From Nitrospirota bacterium (GTDB lineage Bacteria; Nitrospirota; Nitrospiria; Nitrospirales; Nitrospiraceae), in assembly GCA_018971525.1 (NCBI GenBank), contig JAGXAR010000008.1:1-64000 (forward strand): a stretch of DNA of 64,000 bases, given 5' to 3'. Position 1 is the stretch's first letter, and every line of letters starts with the position of its first letter. This document shows, in pieces, positions 1 through 8,585 of the stretch. The notes below the pieces were generated by a model. It had not been told where the DNA came from and did not search any database. It was given only the letters and a program-made list of their open reading frames with translations. The position numbers and the translations under genes are program-made.

Positions 1-6
1 AGTCTT

Positions 7-34
7 GAGCCAGATGCTGTGTCACACCTGGCTC
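7..34 (-). terminator. Stem-loop downstream of the Cys-rich gene
   Basis: GAGCCAG at 7-13 and CTGGCTC at 28-34 form a perfect 7-bp stem about 25 bases past the stop codon of the leftmost gene. There is no T run on the minus strand, so it is at best a weak intrinsic terminator or an mRNA 3'-end stabiliser. Confidence 0.3.
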
Positions 35-57
35 GGGACAGGCTCAACGCTTCAGAT

Positions 58-504
58 CTATTTCCCGCCGTTCGAGGCTACTTGGAGCTCCACTGCGTTT
101 TCTTCCGTCGCATGATATTTTAAGAAAACTTGATCGAGCTTTAGGGGTGTCTCTCCCACCGTGAGATTCAGCCTGAAATTGTTCCGATCACATTGTCTTG
201 TTCCGGCAAGCCTGATCAGTCGATCCATGTCGGGTGAGTTAAGGAAAAGAGATGGTACAGATCCAGCATTGGCTCTGATGGTATCTGTCTCACCAGAAAC
301 AGCCCCACTGGTCTGGCGGCTTGCAGACACATCTGGTGCCGCACAGTATGGACAACCATTAACACCAGGGCAGGAACAAGTGCCTCCGCACGCCATATTA
401 CATCGACAACAACCTCCGGCATGGGCTGGAAGGACCATGAGCCACCCATCAACGCTTGCGAGCAACAGAAGTGCAAATAAAGTGATTAGCCTAACCTTGT
501 CCAT
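58..504 (-). CDS. Secreted cysteine-rich protein of unknown function
   Basis: Family not recognised. The start at 504 is chosen because AAGGAGG lies six bases upstream of that ATG; in-frame starts further upstream lack this spacing. The N-terminus has a basic residue, a long leucine-rich helix and an AHA-type signal-peptidase site. Immediately after it come eight cysteines in about 23 residues (CCRC, then single Cys separated by Gly/Ser/Pro, ending PYC), resembling a small metal- or disulfide-bonded knot. The remaining ~95 residues have one more Cys and no obvious domain. It is the last gene of a minus-strand operon with a lipoprotein, a GMC flavoprotein and a cytochrome c, so an accessory role in that envelope redox system is plausible. 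That is inference from position only. Confidence 0.6.
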   Translation of the reverse strand: MDKVRLITLFALLLLASVDGWLMVLPAHAGGCCRCNMACGGTCSCPGVNGCPYCAAPDVSASRQTSGAVSGETDTIRANAGSVPSLFLNSPDMDRLIRLAGTRQCDRNNFRLNLTVGETPLKLDQVFLKYHATEENAVELQVASNGGK

Positions 505-527
505 TGCCATCCTCCTTCGCAAGATGA

Positions 528-1019
528 TTAGTTTACTGCATTGATAGGCGTAGTTCTTTCCGCACAGTCTGCTTTCTGGCTTGGGTTGTCATTTTTATCG
601 CGGCACACCAGATAATCGAAGCCAGGTTGGCCATCGAAGTCATAGTCTTTGTTCATCTGTAAGTTTGTGACATCGGGATCACCCTGAACCGCGAACCAAG
701 AATCTGGATATGAATTTTTCGAGCAATTCTCACCGGGATTCCCTGAGCGCATATTCTGGTCACATGCCTTTAGCGAGACCTGACCCTTATATAAGCCCGC
801 TTTTTGATCTCTCTTCGTGATGGTTAGTGAGTAATAACAACTAATTGTCTGTGTCGCCCCTGGAGGTAGACATGGGTTGTTGTATATGTCCAACAAACGC
901 ATCTTTAAATTGTGGACATCATCAACCAATTGCTTCCCCGAATCACCAAATGGATTGATGTAACACCCGCTCAGCAATGCTGTAAAAAGGAAACCTGCCA
1001 GAACTCTCAGTGCGATCAT
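528..1019 (-). CDS. Putative outer- or inner-membrane lipoprotein
   Basis: About 163 residues, family not recognised. The start at 1019 is preferred because GAGGAGG sits seven bases upstream; a GTG two codons earlier is also open. The N-terminus is a lipoprotein signal: short hydrophobic stretch, then the lipobox LLSGC, with Cys as the predicted lipidated residue. Several paired cysteines follow (ISCYY, KACDQN, ENCSK, LVCRD, DCAE), suggesting disulfides in the periplasm. It lies 23 bases before the Cys-rich gene and about 55 bases after the GMC oxidoreductase stop, so all are probably cotranscribed. Function is unknown. Confidence 0.65.
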   Translation of the reverse strand: MIALRVLAGFLFTALLSGCYINPFGDSGKQLVDDVHNLKMRLLDIYNNPCLPPGATQTISCYYSLTITKRDQKAGLYKGQVSLKACDQNMRSGNPGENCSKNSYPDSWFAVQGDPDVTNLQMNKDYDFDGQPGFDYLVCRDKNDNPSQKADCAERTTPINAVN

Positions 1020-1075
1020 AATCACACCTCCTCTAGTTAAGTTGCATAGCGTCTGCCGTCACTATTCTCATATCG

Positions 1076-3136
1076 CTAAACAGATACCTTCTTCGCTTCC
1101 GCTAAAATCACCTCGCTTGCCTTCTCCGCAATCATGTAGACCGGGGTCACAATGAAGAATCCTGGGATATAAGGAAATACTGATGCATCGACGACGCGCA
1201 GGTTCGTGGTGCCACGGACTCGAAAATTGTTATCTAAGACGGCCAGACCATCTCCTTCGGCTCCCAACTTACAGGAGCACGATGCATGGTGCCCCCAGGC
1301 TTCGTTCATGATCCATTCCCGCAATGCATTGTCCGAGACGTTCGGTCCTGGCCAGATCTCCTCGGCTTGCCCTTCCGCTGTCAGACGGTTCATGATTTTC
1401 CGAATGAACGCGATTGCTTCAACCATGGCGTCGAGGTCTTCTCTGCCTTTATTGGGATCGTTGCCTTCTTCGAAATATTTGAAATTAATTTGTGGCGTAT
1501 CGCGAGCGTCGTTGGAGCGAAGCGTCACTTCCCCGCCAGTATTGCGCGTATGGGCCTTCAAGACGAGCCAGGTGAAGTGGTCCTTGATGGTGATGCTCTT
1601 TGTATAGCCTTGTTCATAGCCGCGGAAATCGGACGGCAAACCGAAGATGAAGAGATCTGGAGGTTGGTTGGCACTCTTCGCAATGGATGAGCGCTTCAGG
1701 ACCGCGATGATCACGCCGTTACTGGAGTACAAAAAGCCCTTGCCTTGTTGCCGCTCTTCCGGACTCGCCTCATTCCATTCCCGATAGACCGGATCTTTTT
1801 GCTCATCGGCCATAAAGTTCGCATTGGCCAAGGTCGAGAGATTCTCTTTCAACTTGTAGACAATTCCCACTTCATACCGGTCCTGCAAGTTCTTGCCGAC
1901 TCCGGGTAGTTCGATGAGTACCGGAATGCTGTGTCGTTCGAGTTCCTCCCGCGAGCCGATTCCCGACAGCATCAACAGCTGCGGCGTATTGAAGGCCCCG
2001 GCCGAGAGGATGACTTCCCTCTTCGCACGAAATTGCTTTCCTGAAGGTGTGTCCGCAGCGGCCTTCGGGTCGGCTCTATACAGATGCGCTCCTTCACGGC
2101 ACTCGACCCCGATGGCTTTGGACTGTTCTCCTTTTAATGCGCTCACCTTCTCCAACAGTATTTTGGTGACCAGGACATTGGTTTTCACTACCAACTGACT
2201 GGGACAGTTCTTCTTCACGTCTCGAATGCGATCGCGCACGCTGGCGCGCCTGCCACCATTAGTCGCCAGCGGTGTGAGGTACAAGCCTTCCGGACGGTGT
2301 TTGATGGAATCCATGTGGTTAATGTCTTCTTTCAAGGCGGCGCTGAAGAGCTTCGGAATGGCTCGATGGAGAATGGCGTCCGGGACGGACCCGGGAAGAT
2401 CTTCCAATGTGGTGAGCGCCACTGCGGCGAGAATATGTTGGAGCTGCGGGTCTTTTTTGACAAACTCCTCCAACGTCTCTTGCCTGGGCCGTTCAGTGGG
2501 GAGCCATCCGCTGAACCCGTGACGGCCTCCGGTCACAAAGTCCCACGTCCTCGAAGAATATTGGCAACGCTCGACCAGCTGAAAGTACTTGCGCATCTTG
2601 TCCGACGACCAGGAATCATCGCCGGTCAGTATGGCGATGCGGTCCCAGTCACTTTGGTGCGGGTACACGGTAATCATGGCATTGTGAGCCGTGCAGCCTC
2701 CAAGCGTGCCGGCCCTCGGATACCAGATTCCTTTTCCTGCTTTGTCTCGCTTGGTATCGTTGTTTTGACGACCATCGTTGGCGTAATGCCGGATGAAGTA
2801 GTTCCATTGCAGGTCCTGATCCTCTGTGGACAATGGGTGAAAGGCGGGGACTGAGTAGTGTGCATTTTCCGCTTCGCCACCTGCCTCGAGAAGAAGCACT
2901 GTATATCCTGCCTCTGCCAAGTTCGCCGCGACTGGTCCTCCTCCGGCGCCCGAACCGATGACGATGTAATCGAATTCCGTGTCCGGCGGCGTTCCTGTCC
3001 CTGAACACACGCTGGAGACTTGATGGGTGGGCGAGGGGGTGAGGAGCGAGCAGCCACTCACGGACAGAACCATCCCTGTTGCGGCAGCCAGCTTCAGAAA
3101 GGTTCGTCGTGAAATCGGCTTCATCTCAGCATCCAT
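1076..3136 (-). CDS. GMC-family FAD-dependent oxidoreductase, Tat-exported
   Basis: A 686-residue glucose-methanol-choline oxidoreductase. The N-terminus has a twin-arginine motif (SRRTFLKL) and then VSGC, so it is probably exported folded with FAD bound and then lipid-anchored. The Rossmann FAD motif (IGSGAGGGPVAANLAEAG) is near residue 60 and is followed by LLLEAGG. The middle contains the GMC signature around GAFNTPQLLMLSGIG. The C-terminal catalytic region has WGHHASCSC and the closing DASVFPYIPG motif. Family members oxidise alcohols, aldehydes or sugars; the substrate cannot be read here. Upstream by 18 bases is the end of a di-heme cytochrome c reading frame, a common electron acceptor for such dehydrogenases. 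ATG codons at 3136 and 3124 are both possible. Confidence 0.9.
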   Translation of the reverse strand: MDAEMKPISRRTFLKLAAATGMVLSVSGCSLLTPSPTHQVSSVCSGTGTPPDTEFDYIVIGSGAGGGPVAANLAEAGYTVLLLEAGGEAENAHYSVPAFHPLSTEDQDLQWNYFIRHYANDGRQNNDTKRDKAGKGIWYPRAGTLGGCTAHNAMITVYPHQSDWDRIAILTGDDSWSSDKMRKYFQLVERCQYSSRTWDFVTGGRHGFSGWLPTERPRQETLEEFVKKDPQLQHILAAVALTTLEDLPGSVPDAILHRAIPKLFSAALKEDINHMDSIKHRPEGLYLTPLATNGGRRASVRDRIRDVKKNCPSQLVVKTNVLVTKILLEKVSALKGEQSKAIGVECREGAHLYRADPKAAADTPSGKQFRAKREVILSAGAFNTPQLLMLSGIGSREELERHSIPVLIELPGVGKNLQDRYEVGIVYKLKENLSTLANANFMADEQKDPVYREWNEASPEERQQGKGFLYSSNGVIIAVLKRSSIAKSANQPPDLFIFGLPSDFRGYEQGYTKSITIKDHFTWLVLKAHTRNTGGEVTLRSNDARDTPQINFKYFEEGNDPNKGREDLDAMVEAIAFIRKIMNRLTAEGQAEEIWPGPNVSDNALREWIMNEAWGHHASCSCKLGAEGDGLAVLDNNFRVRGTTNLRVVDASVFPYIPGFFIVTPVYMIAEKASEVILAEAKKVSV

Positions 3137-3154
3137 CGTCGCCGGTGCTCCAGT

Positions 3155-3607
3155 TCAAAACGTCTTGAGAAACTCGATCAGTGCCCGCTTGTCTTCGTCG
3201 CTCAAGCCAGGCTCGTTCTCGTCTTTTTTCAAATGATCCGTGCCGAAATAGTGGCCGCGATTGACGACAAAATCATTACACTTGCTCAACTCGAGGAGGG
3301 GATCAGCCAGGTCTTTCTCCAGATAAACTTTTCGTGCCTCTTCATCCGTGACGTTCTTGGGGAGTGCTTTGAGCGCCTGTTTCACCTTGATCAACAATTT
3401 GAGAACCTTCCTCTTATGCATGAACCGATCAATCACACCGGCGTCGTCTGGGAGCATACTCAAATTCGCCAGAAGATTGACCGGTGTGCCTTTGGGAATC
3501 GGCCCGATTTCAACACCGCTTTCCTTGAAGATGGGAGGAAGCAACTGCACGTCAGGGGGAATTTTCTCTTCGAGTTCGATGACGTCATGGAGAAATTCCG
3601 GGAGAAA
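3155..3607 (-). pseudogene. C-terminal remainder of the cytochrome c gene beyond an in-frame TGA
   Basis: The codons after the TGA at 3608-3610 stay open in the same frame for about 150 residues and read as a natural continuation of the cytochrome (FLPEFLHDVIELEEKIPPDV, then PPIFKES). They end in LSDEDKRALIEFLKTF, a typical cytochrome c C-terminal helix. A GTG at 3550 could start a separate 131-residue protein, but there is no convincing ribosome site. Either the gene is nonsense-mutated (for example GGA to TGA, restoring IPKGFLP), the stop is read through, or there is a sequencing error. No frameshift is needed to join the parts. Confidence 0.6.
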
Positions 3608-5677
3608 TCATTTGGGAATCCGAAGATAGCTGGTCGTCGTGGTGCGATCGATCACGCCAGGAACCCTGTCGCCGAGGATCCGATCTTTATCGCGCTTCTC
3701 GGGCCACAGCATCTGTTCGATGGAGTTTTGAAACGATTGCACGCGGGCGTCGACGCTTGGGCTTGGATTGAACTTGCCGACGCTGTTGTTGAGCAAGTAC
3801 GGCGCGGTGGACCAGAGGCTCACGAGCGACGGTACGCGCGTGTAGCCGCGCCCTCCTGCCGGCATCTGATACGGTCGAGGCTCACCGGTGAGGGGATGGT
3901 GGACGGTAATCGTCCCCACGGACGGCAGGTCCTTGTAGGACCGCGAAGAGAAATTGTCCCAAATGTTGTTCTCGATGGCATTGGTGGCCAGCGGGCTACA
4001 GGCGTTCGTCTCAAGGAGCGTGACGAGGACGCGCATATCGGTCGAGAGAAAGTTGTTCTCGAGGAAATCGTCGGCCAACACGATCTTCTTCATTTCTCGT
4101 TTGAACTCTTCGGTCTTCGTCCAGTTCCAGTACTTGTTCCAACAGTCCAAATAGCCGGGTCCTGCGCAGCCGTGAGGATCGAGACCGACTGCCGGCACGG
4201 GAAGTTTGCTGGAATGACAACGCGCACAGCGTTCGGCAAACACTTCCTTGCCTCGCGTCAATTGCGCCCCATCTTTCGGGAGAAAGGCCTCTCCTCCGGG
4301 AGCATCCTTCAACTTGTGCGGCGCCGTTGTCTTCAGGAAGAAGAGAGCCATGTTCAAGGTCTGGGCTTCTGTCGCCTCCCAGTAGGTCGAGTTGTTTCGA
4401 GCAACCCTGATTTGTATCGGGGTAATCGGTTCCCCGCCGATCAGCGGTTTGAAGTGCAACAGCCATTCTTCGCTGAACAGACCGATATTGAGGAAGACGC
4501 GGTTGAGGGCTCCCAATGCGCCGACGGAATCGGATCCATCTTTCAGCACGCGGGGCGTCAAGACTGTGTCCGGCGGTTGAAAGAAGGCCGTCAGGGGCCC
4601 GCTCGCGACATAGTCGTTGAGCTGCTTGTTGTCCAAATTGCCGCCGGCCAATTTCTCGTGCCCCCAGCGCTTGGCTTGCTCGAGGCGCGGGCCGAGGTGG
4701 TACACGGCGTTCATGGTGCGGGGGTTGTTGATATTGTCGGACGAGATCAGGGAGGTATCGAGTGAGCCTGGACGCGACGTGTGAAAAATCTGATAGGGGA
4801 AGCTGGTTTCGTCCGCTTCCCATGAAAAAATGCGATCGATCCAGAAGTACTGCGCCCCGACATTGGAGCTCAGATTTTTCCATTCCGGGTGCTCAGGATC
4901 TTTGGGAGGCTTCCCCGGGAGCGGCCCGACGTGGCAGAAGGCGCAGGACATCCCGACGCGATAGGGCTTCACGAGATCCTTTGATAGATAGTACGTCGGA
5001 TCTTCGTAATAGCGTTTCGGGTCCCATTTCTTGGCGGCTTCTTCGTCGAAGGCGGGATTGGGGAACAGCCGCAACCCGACGATACCGGTTGCGTACCCGT
5101 AGAACGATCCGACCGGCAGGTTCTTGCCGCGGGCGCCGGTCTTCACGCCAGGGTATTTCGTCTCATTCTCAAAAGGGTCGGCCGGACAGTCCGGACTGAC
5201 GACACGCTTGTCGAGCCAGAGTCCGAACCGATCCGGATCGGGTACGGTTGCCTTTTCAAAGCAAGGCTCATTGACCAAGCCAAGGTAATACCAGCGAGTA
5301 TCGCGGCTGAATTTCAGGTTCGGGTGTGAAGAAAGCGTCTTCAGAAAATCGAGCGTCCCGAAACTGAGTTTCGAAAGGTCATCCCAGAAGCGGTCGTTGC
5401 CGCCGCTCCAAACGATCCACGAGTTGCGGCCTTTCGCTTCATCGGGGGATAACTTGACGCCACCATCCATGTCGGCAAAATAATCCTCATCTGCGGCCGG
5501 AAATGATGCAACGGACCGATTCGCGAGACGCGCCTCATCGAGAACCGTTCCCGGCGTGGCAGCCGGGCTTCTCAGAGATAGAATCGAGTCACAGCTGAGA
5601 AGAAACGAGGCACTGAGTAATGCAATGCCTACGGCCTTCATCGAATGTGTTCCAGCAATGTGAAGAGGTGTTCTCAT
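3608..5677 (-). CDS. Di-heme c-type cytochrome lipoprotein (reading frame ends at an in-frame TGA)
   Basis: 689 residues up to the TGA, about 840 if the frame is read through. The N-terminus has a lipoprotein-type signal (SASFLLSC). If the second Met at 5641 is the true start the signal is more compact. Two c-type heme sites are visible: CAFCH in the first half and CARCH in the second, the latter in a canonical RGKEVFAERCARCHSSK context. It is larger than a simple electron carrier and resembles the MauG/di-heme peroxidase-like cytochromes that accompany flavin dehydrogenases. It precedes the GMC oxidoreductase on the same strand. Losing the C-terminal helix should destabilise the last cytochrome domain, so the functional status is uncertain. 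Confidence 0.75.
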   Translation of the reverse strand: MRTPLHIAGTHSMKAVGIALLSASFLLSCDSILSLRSPAATPGTVLDEARLANRSVASFPAADEDYFADMDGGVKLSPDEAKGRNSWIVWSGGNDRFWDDLSKLSFGTLDFLKTLSSHPNLKFSRDTRWYYLGLVNEPCFEKATVPDPDRFGLWLDKRVVSPDCPADPFENETKYPGVKTGARGKNLPVGSFYGYATGIVGLRLFPNPAFDEEAAKKWDPKRYYEDPTYYLSKDLVKPYRVGMSCAFCHVGPLPGKPPKDPEHPEWKNLSSNVGAQYFWIDRIFSWEADETSFPYQIFHTSRPGSLDTSLISSDNINNPRTMNAVYHLGPRLEQAKRWGHEKLAGGNLDNKQLNDYVASGPLTAFFQPPDTVLTPRVLKDGSDSVGALGALNRVFLNIGLFSEEWLLHFKPLIGGEPITPIQIRVARNNSTYWEATEAQTLNMALFFLKTTAPHKLKDAPGGEAFLPKDGAQLTRGKEVFAERCARCHSSKLPVPAVGLDPHGCAGPGYLDCWNKYWNWTKTEEFKREMKKIVLADDFLENNFLSTDMRVLVTLLETNACSPLATNAIENNIWDNFSSRSYKDLPSVGTITVHHPLTGEPRPYQMPAGGRGYTRVPSLVSLWSTAPYLLNNSVGKFNPSPSVDARVQSFQNSIEQMLWPEKRDKDRILGDRVPGVIDRTTTTSYLRIPK

Positions 5678-6739
5678 TCGTTTACTTCAACGCTCCTGAC
5701 GTTTGAATAAGAATTAGTTCGGAATGGAGTGGAGAGGAGAACACGATTTATCAAGCGACCCTGAGGTGCCATCCGTGGGAATTCCTCGTCTCGTTTCTCG
5801 CAGTTCAAACGGAAGCCCAGCCGAGAGACTTATGCACTGTTGAGTGTTAATGCGTGCCGCCTAGCTAGTATACGGAGAAGAAGCCAGGAACCTGTTCCAT
5901 ATTGATGCTGTTGCTCGTCTAGGCGGCGATACGATGGTAATCGGGAGGTAGAAGACCGCACTTCTAGGAGGCCTGAGGTGCCGTTCATGGCCGGCTCCTG
6001 TGAAGGTCTAGTGAGAGAAATCAGTCAAATAGTACATATAAATAGTTACTTACTTGTAACAACCAGCCTCTAGTTATGCTTGTGTGTCATTTTCCGCAAT
6101 ACCACTTTCGGGTTATACGGACCAAATGCAGTATCATGGGGGGTGTAATCCCTGCCTCGCCTCGACTGGTCGTTACGTCGTTTGGCTTGCCTCGCTCGTC
6201 CCCCTGTCTCGCACAGCTGTCCTGCTAGTGCTTGCAGTTCCTGCCGGAAAAAAATGGTTCTCTCATGACTTGCGCGAATGTGGTTGCCAAGGCGATCGTC
6301 CACTCTATCTCTGATCGGTCAGACTCACTGTCTTGGAGAGCGCGTGCCTGGTTCGACCCCGCGCATCGTAACAACCTTGGCTTGAGCGAGAAAAATCGTC
6401 CGTTGCTCTCAGGCGGTTCTCTTCTCTTTGTGCTGCGCTCTTTCATTGATCGAGTGCTCCCTTCGCCAAAGAGGACTCCATGGAAGGAGGGAGCCGCAAC
6501 TCCTGGTATCGCGGAGCCGAGGCTCCCTGGGCGTCGACGGTCAGGCAGCCGGGCAGTTCTGGTGTGAGCAGGTCCCAGAATCAAGTCGCCATTGGGTTGT
6601 CAAACGTGGGCCCAATGACACACGGCCGACTAGCCGTCTCGCCGAACCACATCAGTGACGGTTCGGGCTTCCGATCCTGTTGACAGGCGCTCACCGGATC
6701 GGATCTTCTTGTTCTCAGCCTCCGTCATCGCACGCGACG
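5678..6739 (+). other. Gene-poor stretch of about 1.06 kb
   Basis: No convincing coding region on either strand; open frames here are short and lack recognisable motifs. Visible items are an AT-rich patch near 6020-6060 with a small inverted repeat (GTTAC at 6045 and GTAAC at 6056), two similar CCTGAGGTGCC words near 5760 and 5973, and a repeat fragment at 6171-6229. The left end should hold the promoter of the cytochrome-GMC operon, but no clear -35/-10 pair could be fixed. Confidence 0.5.
6171..6229 (+). repeat. Intergenic repeat fragment (CTCGCTCGTCC...TCCTGCTAG type)
   Basis: About 59 bases matching, with scattered substitutions, the repeat at 8934-9033 and the right part of 51098-51244: CGTTTGGC, TCTCGC-type pyrimidine words and the shared end TCCTGCT. 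It lies in non-coding DNA. Confidence 0.55.
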
Positions 6740-6811
6740 TTAGTCTTGCCAGATCCGAAGCACGATGGCATAAATGAGCGCAGCGCTGATTAATAACATC
6801 GTAAAGGCCAT
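6740..6811 (-). CDS. Single-helix membrane microprotein, 23 residues
   Basis: An ATG at 6811 opens a 23-codon frame ending in TAA at 6740. A good ribosome site (GAGAAGGAT) sits about eight bases upstream. The product begins MAFTMLLIS, has one uninterrupted hydrophobic helix (SAALIYAIVL), and ends RIWQD. A second frame of similar layout at 8586-8672 ends TWIWED. Sharing a hydrophobic core, a Trp near the end and a terminal acidic Asp suggests the two are related. Such proteins often act as small subunits of respiratory or transport complexes (CydX, CcoQ and KdpF are examples of the size class), but no specific family is recognised. It is isolated from its neighbours. Confidence 0.55.
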   Translation of the reverse strand: MAFTMLLISAALIYAIVLRIWQD

Positions 6812-7220
6812 GGCGATCCTTCTCACCGTTCTCACCTGATCGCCTGCTGGCGAGGCATATCGCAAGCGGTGTGCCAACGGCTTCTCCCACTCGTTTTGAA
6901 TAATCGTTGTGGATTGCCTTCAAAATCGGCAGATTTTCACGATGTCGAAGGGACACGTGAAGGCGGAAGTCATGACGAGCATTCTCTCAAGTGAATCTAT
7001 TTAGACTTGTATTGAATCCAATTGGATTCAGCTGCTCTTGTGATGGCATGGCGAAGGAGAAGGCGAAACCAGTCTCTTATACGGGTCGGTGGCGCTTGCC
7101 TCCCGGAGTAGGGTCATCAACAGGCCACAAATATAGTGAGATGACCCAAGTCGCAGATACTCGGCCTGAGCCTGGATGAGCGGCGAGTGTTTCCCGTCGC
7201 GAAGAGCGGCCTCACTTCTA
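6812..7220 (+). other. Non-coding stretch upstream of the 23-residue microprotein
   Basis: No gene is supported here. The left end holds the ribosome site and presumably the promoter of the minus-strand microprotein. CGCCTGCTGGCG near 6841-6852 is a short stem-loop. The right part leads into the repeat at 7221. Confidence 0.4.
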
Positions 7221-7350
7221 GCGGATGCTGAATAAATCAAACAGCAGCGTTCCCAAGCATATCTCGTGAAGCGTCGCTCGTTTCCGGATTCGGATGTTTC
7301 ACGCTTCACGAACGACGCACGAAGAGGACAGCCTGTTTGAGCACCCAGCG
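7221..7350 (+). repeat. Mosaic inverted-end intergenic repeat (reverse copy)
   Basis: Begins GCGGATGCTGAATAAATC and ends GTTTGAGCACCCAGC, degenerate versions of the GCAGGATGCT/AGCATCCTGC ends. The right half (GAAGAGGACAGCCTGTTTGAGCA) is the reverse complement of the left part of the element at 24518-24669. The interior holds the TCGTGAAGCGT/ACGCTTCACGA pair also found at 16936 and 23122, with degeneration. Confidence 0.65.
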
Positions 7351-7423
7351 AGGTGTGTTTCTATTTTCCCAGACGTGCAGGCCATCGAAGCTCTGCCATG
7401 CTGCAATGGTTTTCCGCATCCTG

Positions 7424-7906
7424 CTAGGTGGCGCTGCCCTCGGACGTTTGAAACGTCTCGACTCCGGAAGTCGCGGCCCTTGGGTGCATCGAGACTGGCT
7501 CGTCGTCCATGTCCCGCTGTTTCCTGAGTGTGAACAAGTGGACGGCGGTCCGTACCTTTTGCAGCAGCGTCTCTCGCAACACGGGCTTCCGCATCCAATC
7601 GCACACTCCTTCCTGGAGTACCCCTTGAAGGAACCCCGTGTCGTCGGTCCCGCTGAACACGATGATGGGAACAGCCGGGTGATACTTCCGGAGATAGACG
7701 ATGAGGTCCGTCCCGCTGCCATTCGGCATGACCAGGTCGCAGAGGACCGCGCAGACTGCGCATGCCAGCACCGGCTGGTTCATCAGCTGCATCGCACTGG
7801 CGGCGTCCGGGGCCAGCCACGCCTCATAGCCCTCTCGACTGAGCATCAAGCGGGTCGTTTCTCGAATGTCGGCATTGTCGTCGACCACTAGAATTGTTCC
7901 ATACAT
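7424..7906 (-). CDS. Stand-alone receiver (CheY-like) response regulator
   Basis: 160 residues from the ATG at 7906, which has AAGGAGGTG seven bases upstream; a longer frame reaching 7945 lacks such a site. The protein is one receiver domain: the acidic pair is in ILVVDDN, the phosphoacceptor Asp in LCDLVMP, the Thr/Ser switch in IVFSGTDD and the Lys in MRKPV. A ~35-residue unstructured tail follows, with no DNA-binding or enzymatic output domain. It probably takes phosphate from a histidine kinase encoded elsewhere and acts by protein contact. No kinase lies within the window. Confidence 0.88.
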   Translation of the reverse strand: MYGTILVVDDNADIRETTRLMLSREGYEAWLAPDAASAMQLMNQPVLACAVCAVLCDLVMPNGSGTDLIVYLRKYHPAVPIIVFSGTDDTGFLQGVLQEGVCDWMRKPVLRETLLQKVRTAVHLFTLRKQRDMDDEPVSMHPRAATSGVETFQTSEGSAT

Positions 7907-8082
7907 CTTTCCACCTCCTTGCAGGGTGAGCCCACGCCGTTGCACTGGTTGAAGGGGCCACCGCCACCGATTCCCGGTCTTTGCCTATGCTCCAGGCATG
8001 ACCCGAGAATTTTGGAAAACGTGCCAGGCACCATGCCGCAACGTGTGGGGAGATTTTGTTCATGTGGTTTATGTGATTGTTC

Positions 8083-8134
8083 TGGTTTATCTGGTCTGTC
8101 TGGTTTCGCTCAACCAGAGAAACCGGAGAAACCA
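8083..8134 (+). repeat. Long imperfect hairpin repeat rich in TGGTTT/AAACCA
   Basis: TGGTTTATCTGGTCTGTCTGG... at 8083-8105 is nearly the reverse complement of 8112-8134 (19 of 23 positions plus a G-U pair), leaving a 6-base loop TCGCTC. The pyrimidine/purine skew makes open frames on both strands that translate to low-complexity Leu-Val-Ser or Asn-rich strings, which are not genes. Confidence 0.65.
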
Positions 8135-8205
8135 AACACACAAGATAAAGTGCCCGGGTCACCCCTGTCAGTCATCATTGCTCTTGTTCAGCCTCGAGAT
8201 AAATA

Positions 8206-8243
8206 AGAGCCGCGCTTCCAGTGGTTGATGAAAGCGCGGCTCT
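8206..8243. terminator. 12-bp GC-rich stem-loop
   Basis: AGAGCCGCGCTT (8206-8217) pairs perfectly with AAGCGCGGCTCT (8232-8243) across a 14-base loop. On the minus strand it is followed by TATTTATCTC, a weakly U-rich tail, so it could end transcripts coming from the microprotein gene at 8586-8672. Confidence 0.45.
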
Positions 8244-8585
8244 ATGGGGGACGCGGAGGCGACCTGTATGCTCCGGGTGAGTTGACTCAACGCCTGAGGG
8301 GTCATCGGGCTGTTGTCGGTTGGCAGCCCGATGAGGGATAGGCCGGATCCACGTCTCGCCACTGTTGAAGATTGTGTCATGGCCGTCAGCAGGAGAGAAA
8401 ATCGTATCACTGATGGCTGATGGCTCAGAAAAGGCACCGTCTGTCGGGAAGACGAGTCGATCCTTCGTTTCGGCAGTTCCGACCCTGGCTCCTGCCATGA
8501 GCCAGACACCATAGGCTCATTTCTTCTAACGAGATAGGCTTCCCGAGTGTCGAGAACGCCGCTGGCGGACTTTTCCATCATTCTG
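8244..8585 (-). other. Non-coding spacer with a partial repeat end
   Basis: A 137-codon minus-strand frame spans this area, but its first residues (MMEKSASGV) are a translation of the repeat word GAAAAGTCCGCCAGC at 8561-8585, and the rest lacks any domain. I treat it as non-coding 3' sequence of the microprotein transcript plus a degenerate repeat end. Confidence 0.4.

Noticed and set aside
3560-3640. Selenocysteine at the TGA of the cytochrome gene
   Set aside because: No stable SECIS-like hairpin just downstream, the site is not near a heme or redox motif, and no selenium genes are in the window. Nonsense mutation or error is simpler.
3233-4765. 510-codon open frame on the plus strand
   Set aside because: Runs antisense to the cytochrome gene; translation shows no domain, and the minus-strand frame has CxxCH sites and cytochrome features.
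8168-8581. 137-codon minus-strand frame after the microprotein gene
   Set aside because: The start translates a repeat word (GAAAAGTCCGCCAGC), and the rest is low-information sequence without a ribosome site.
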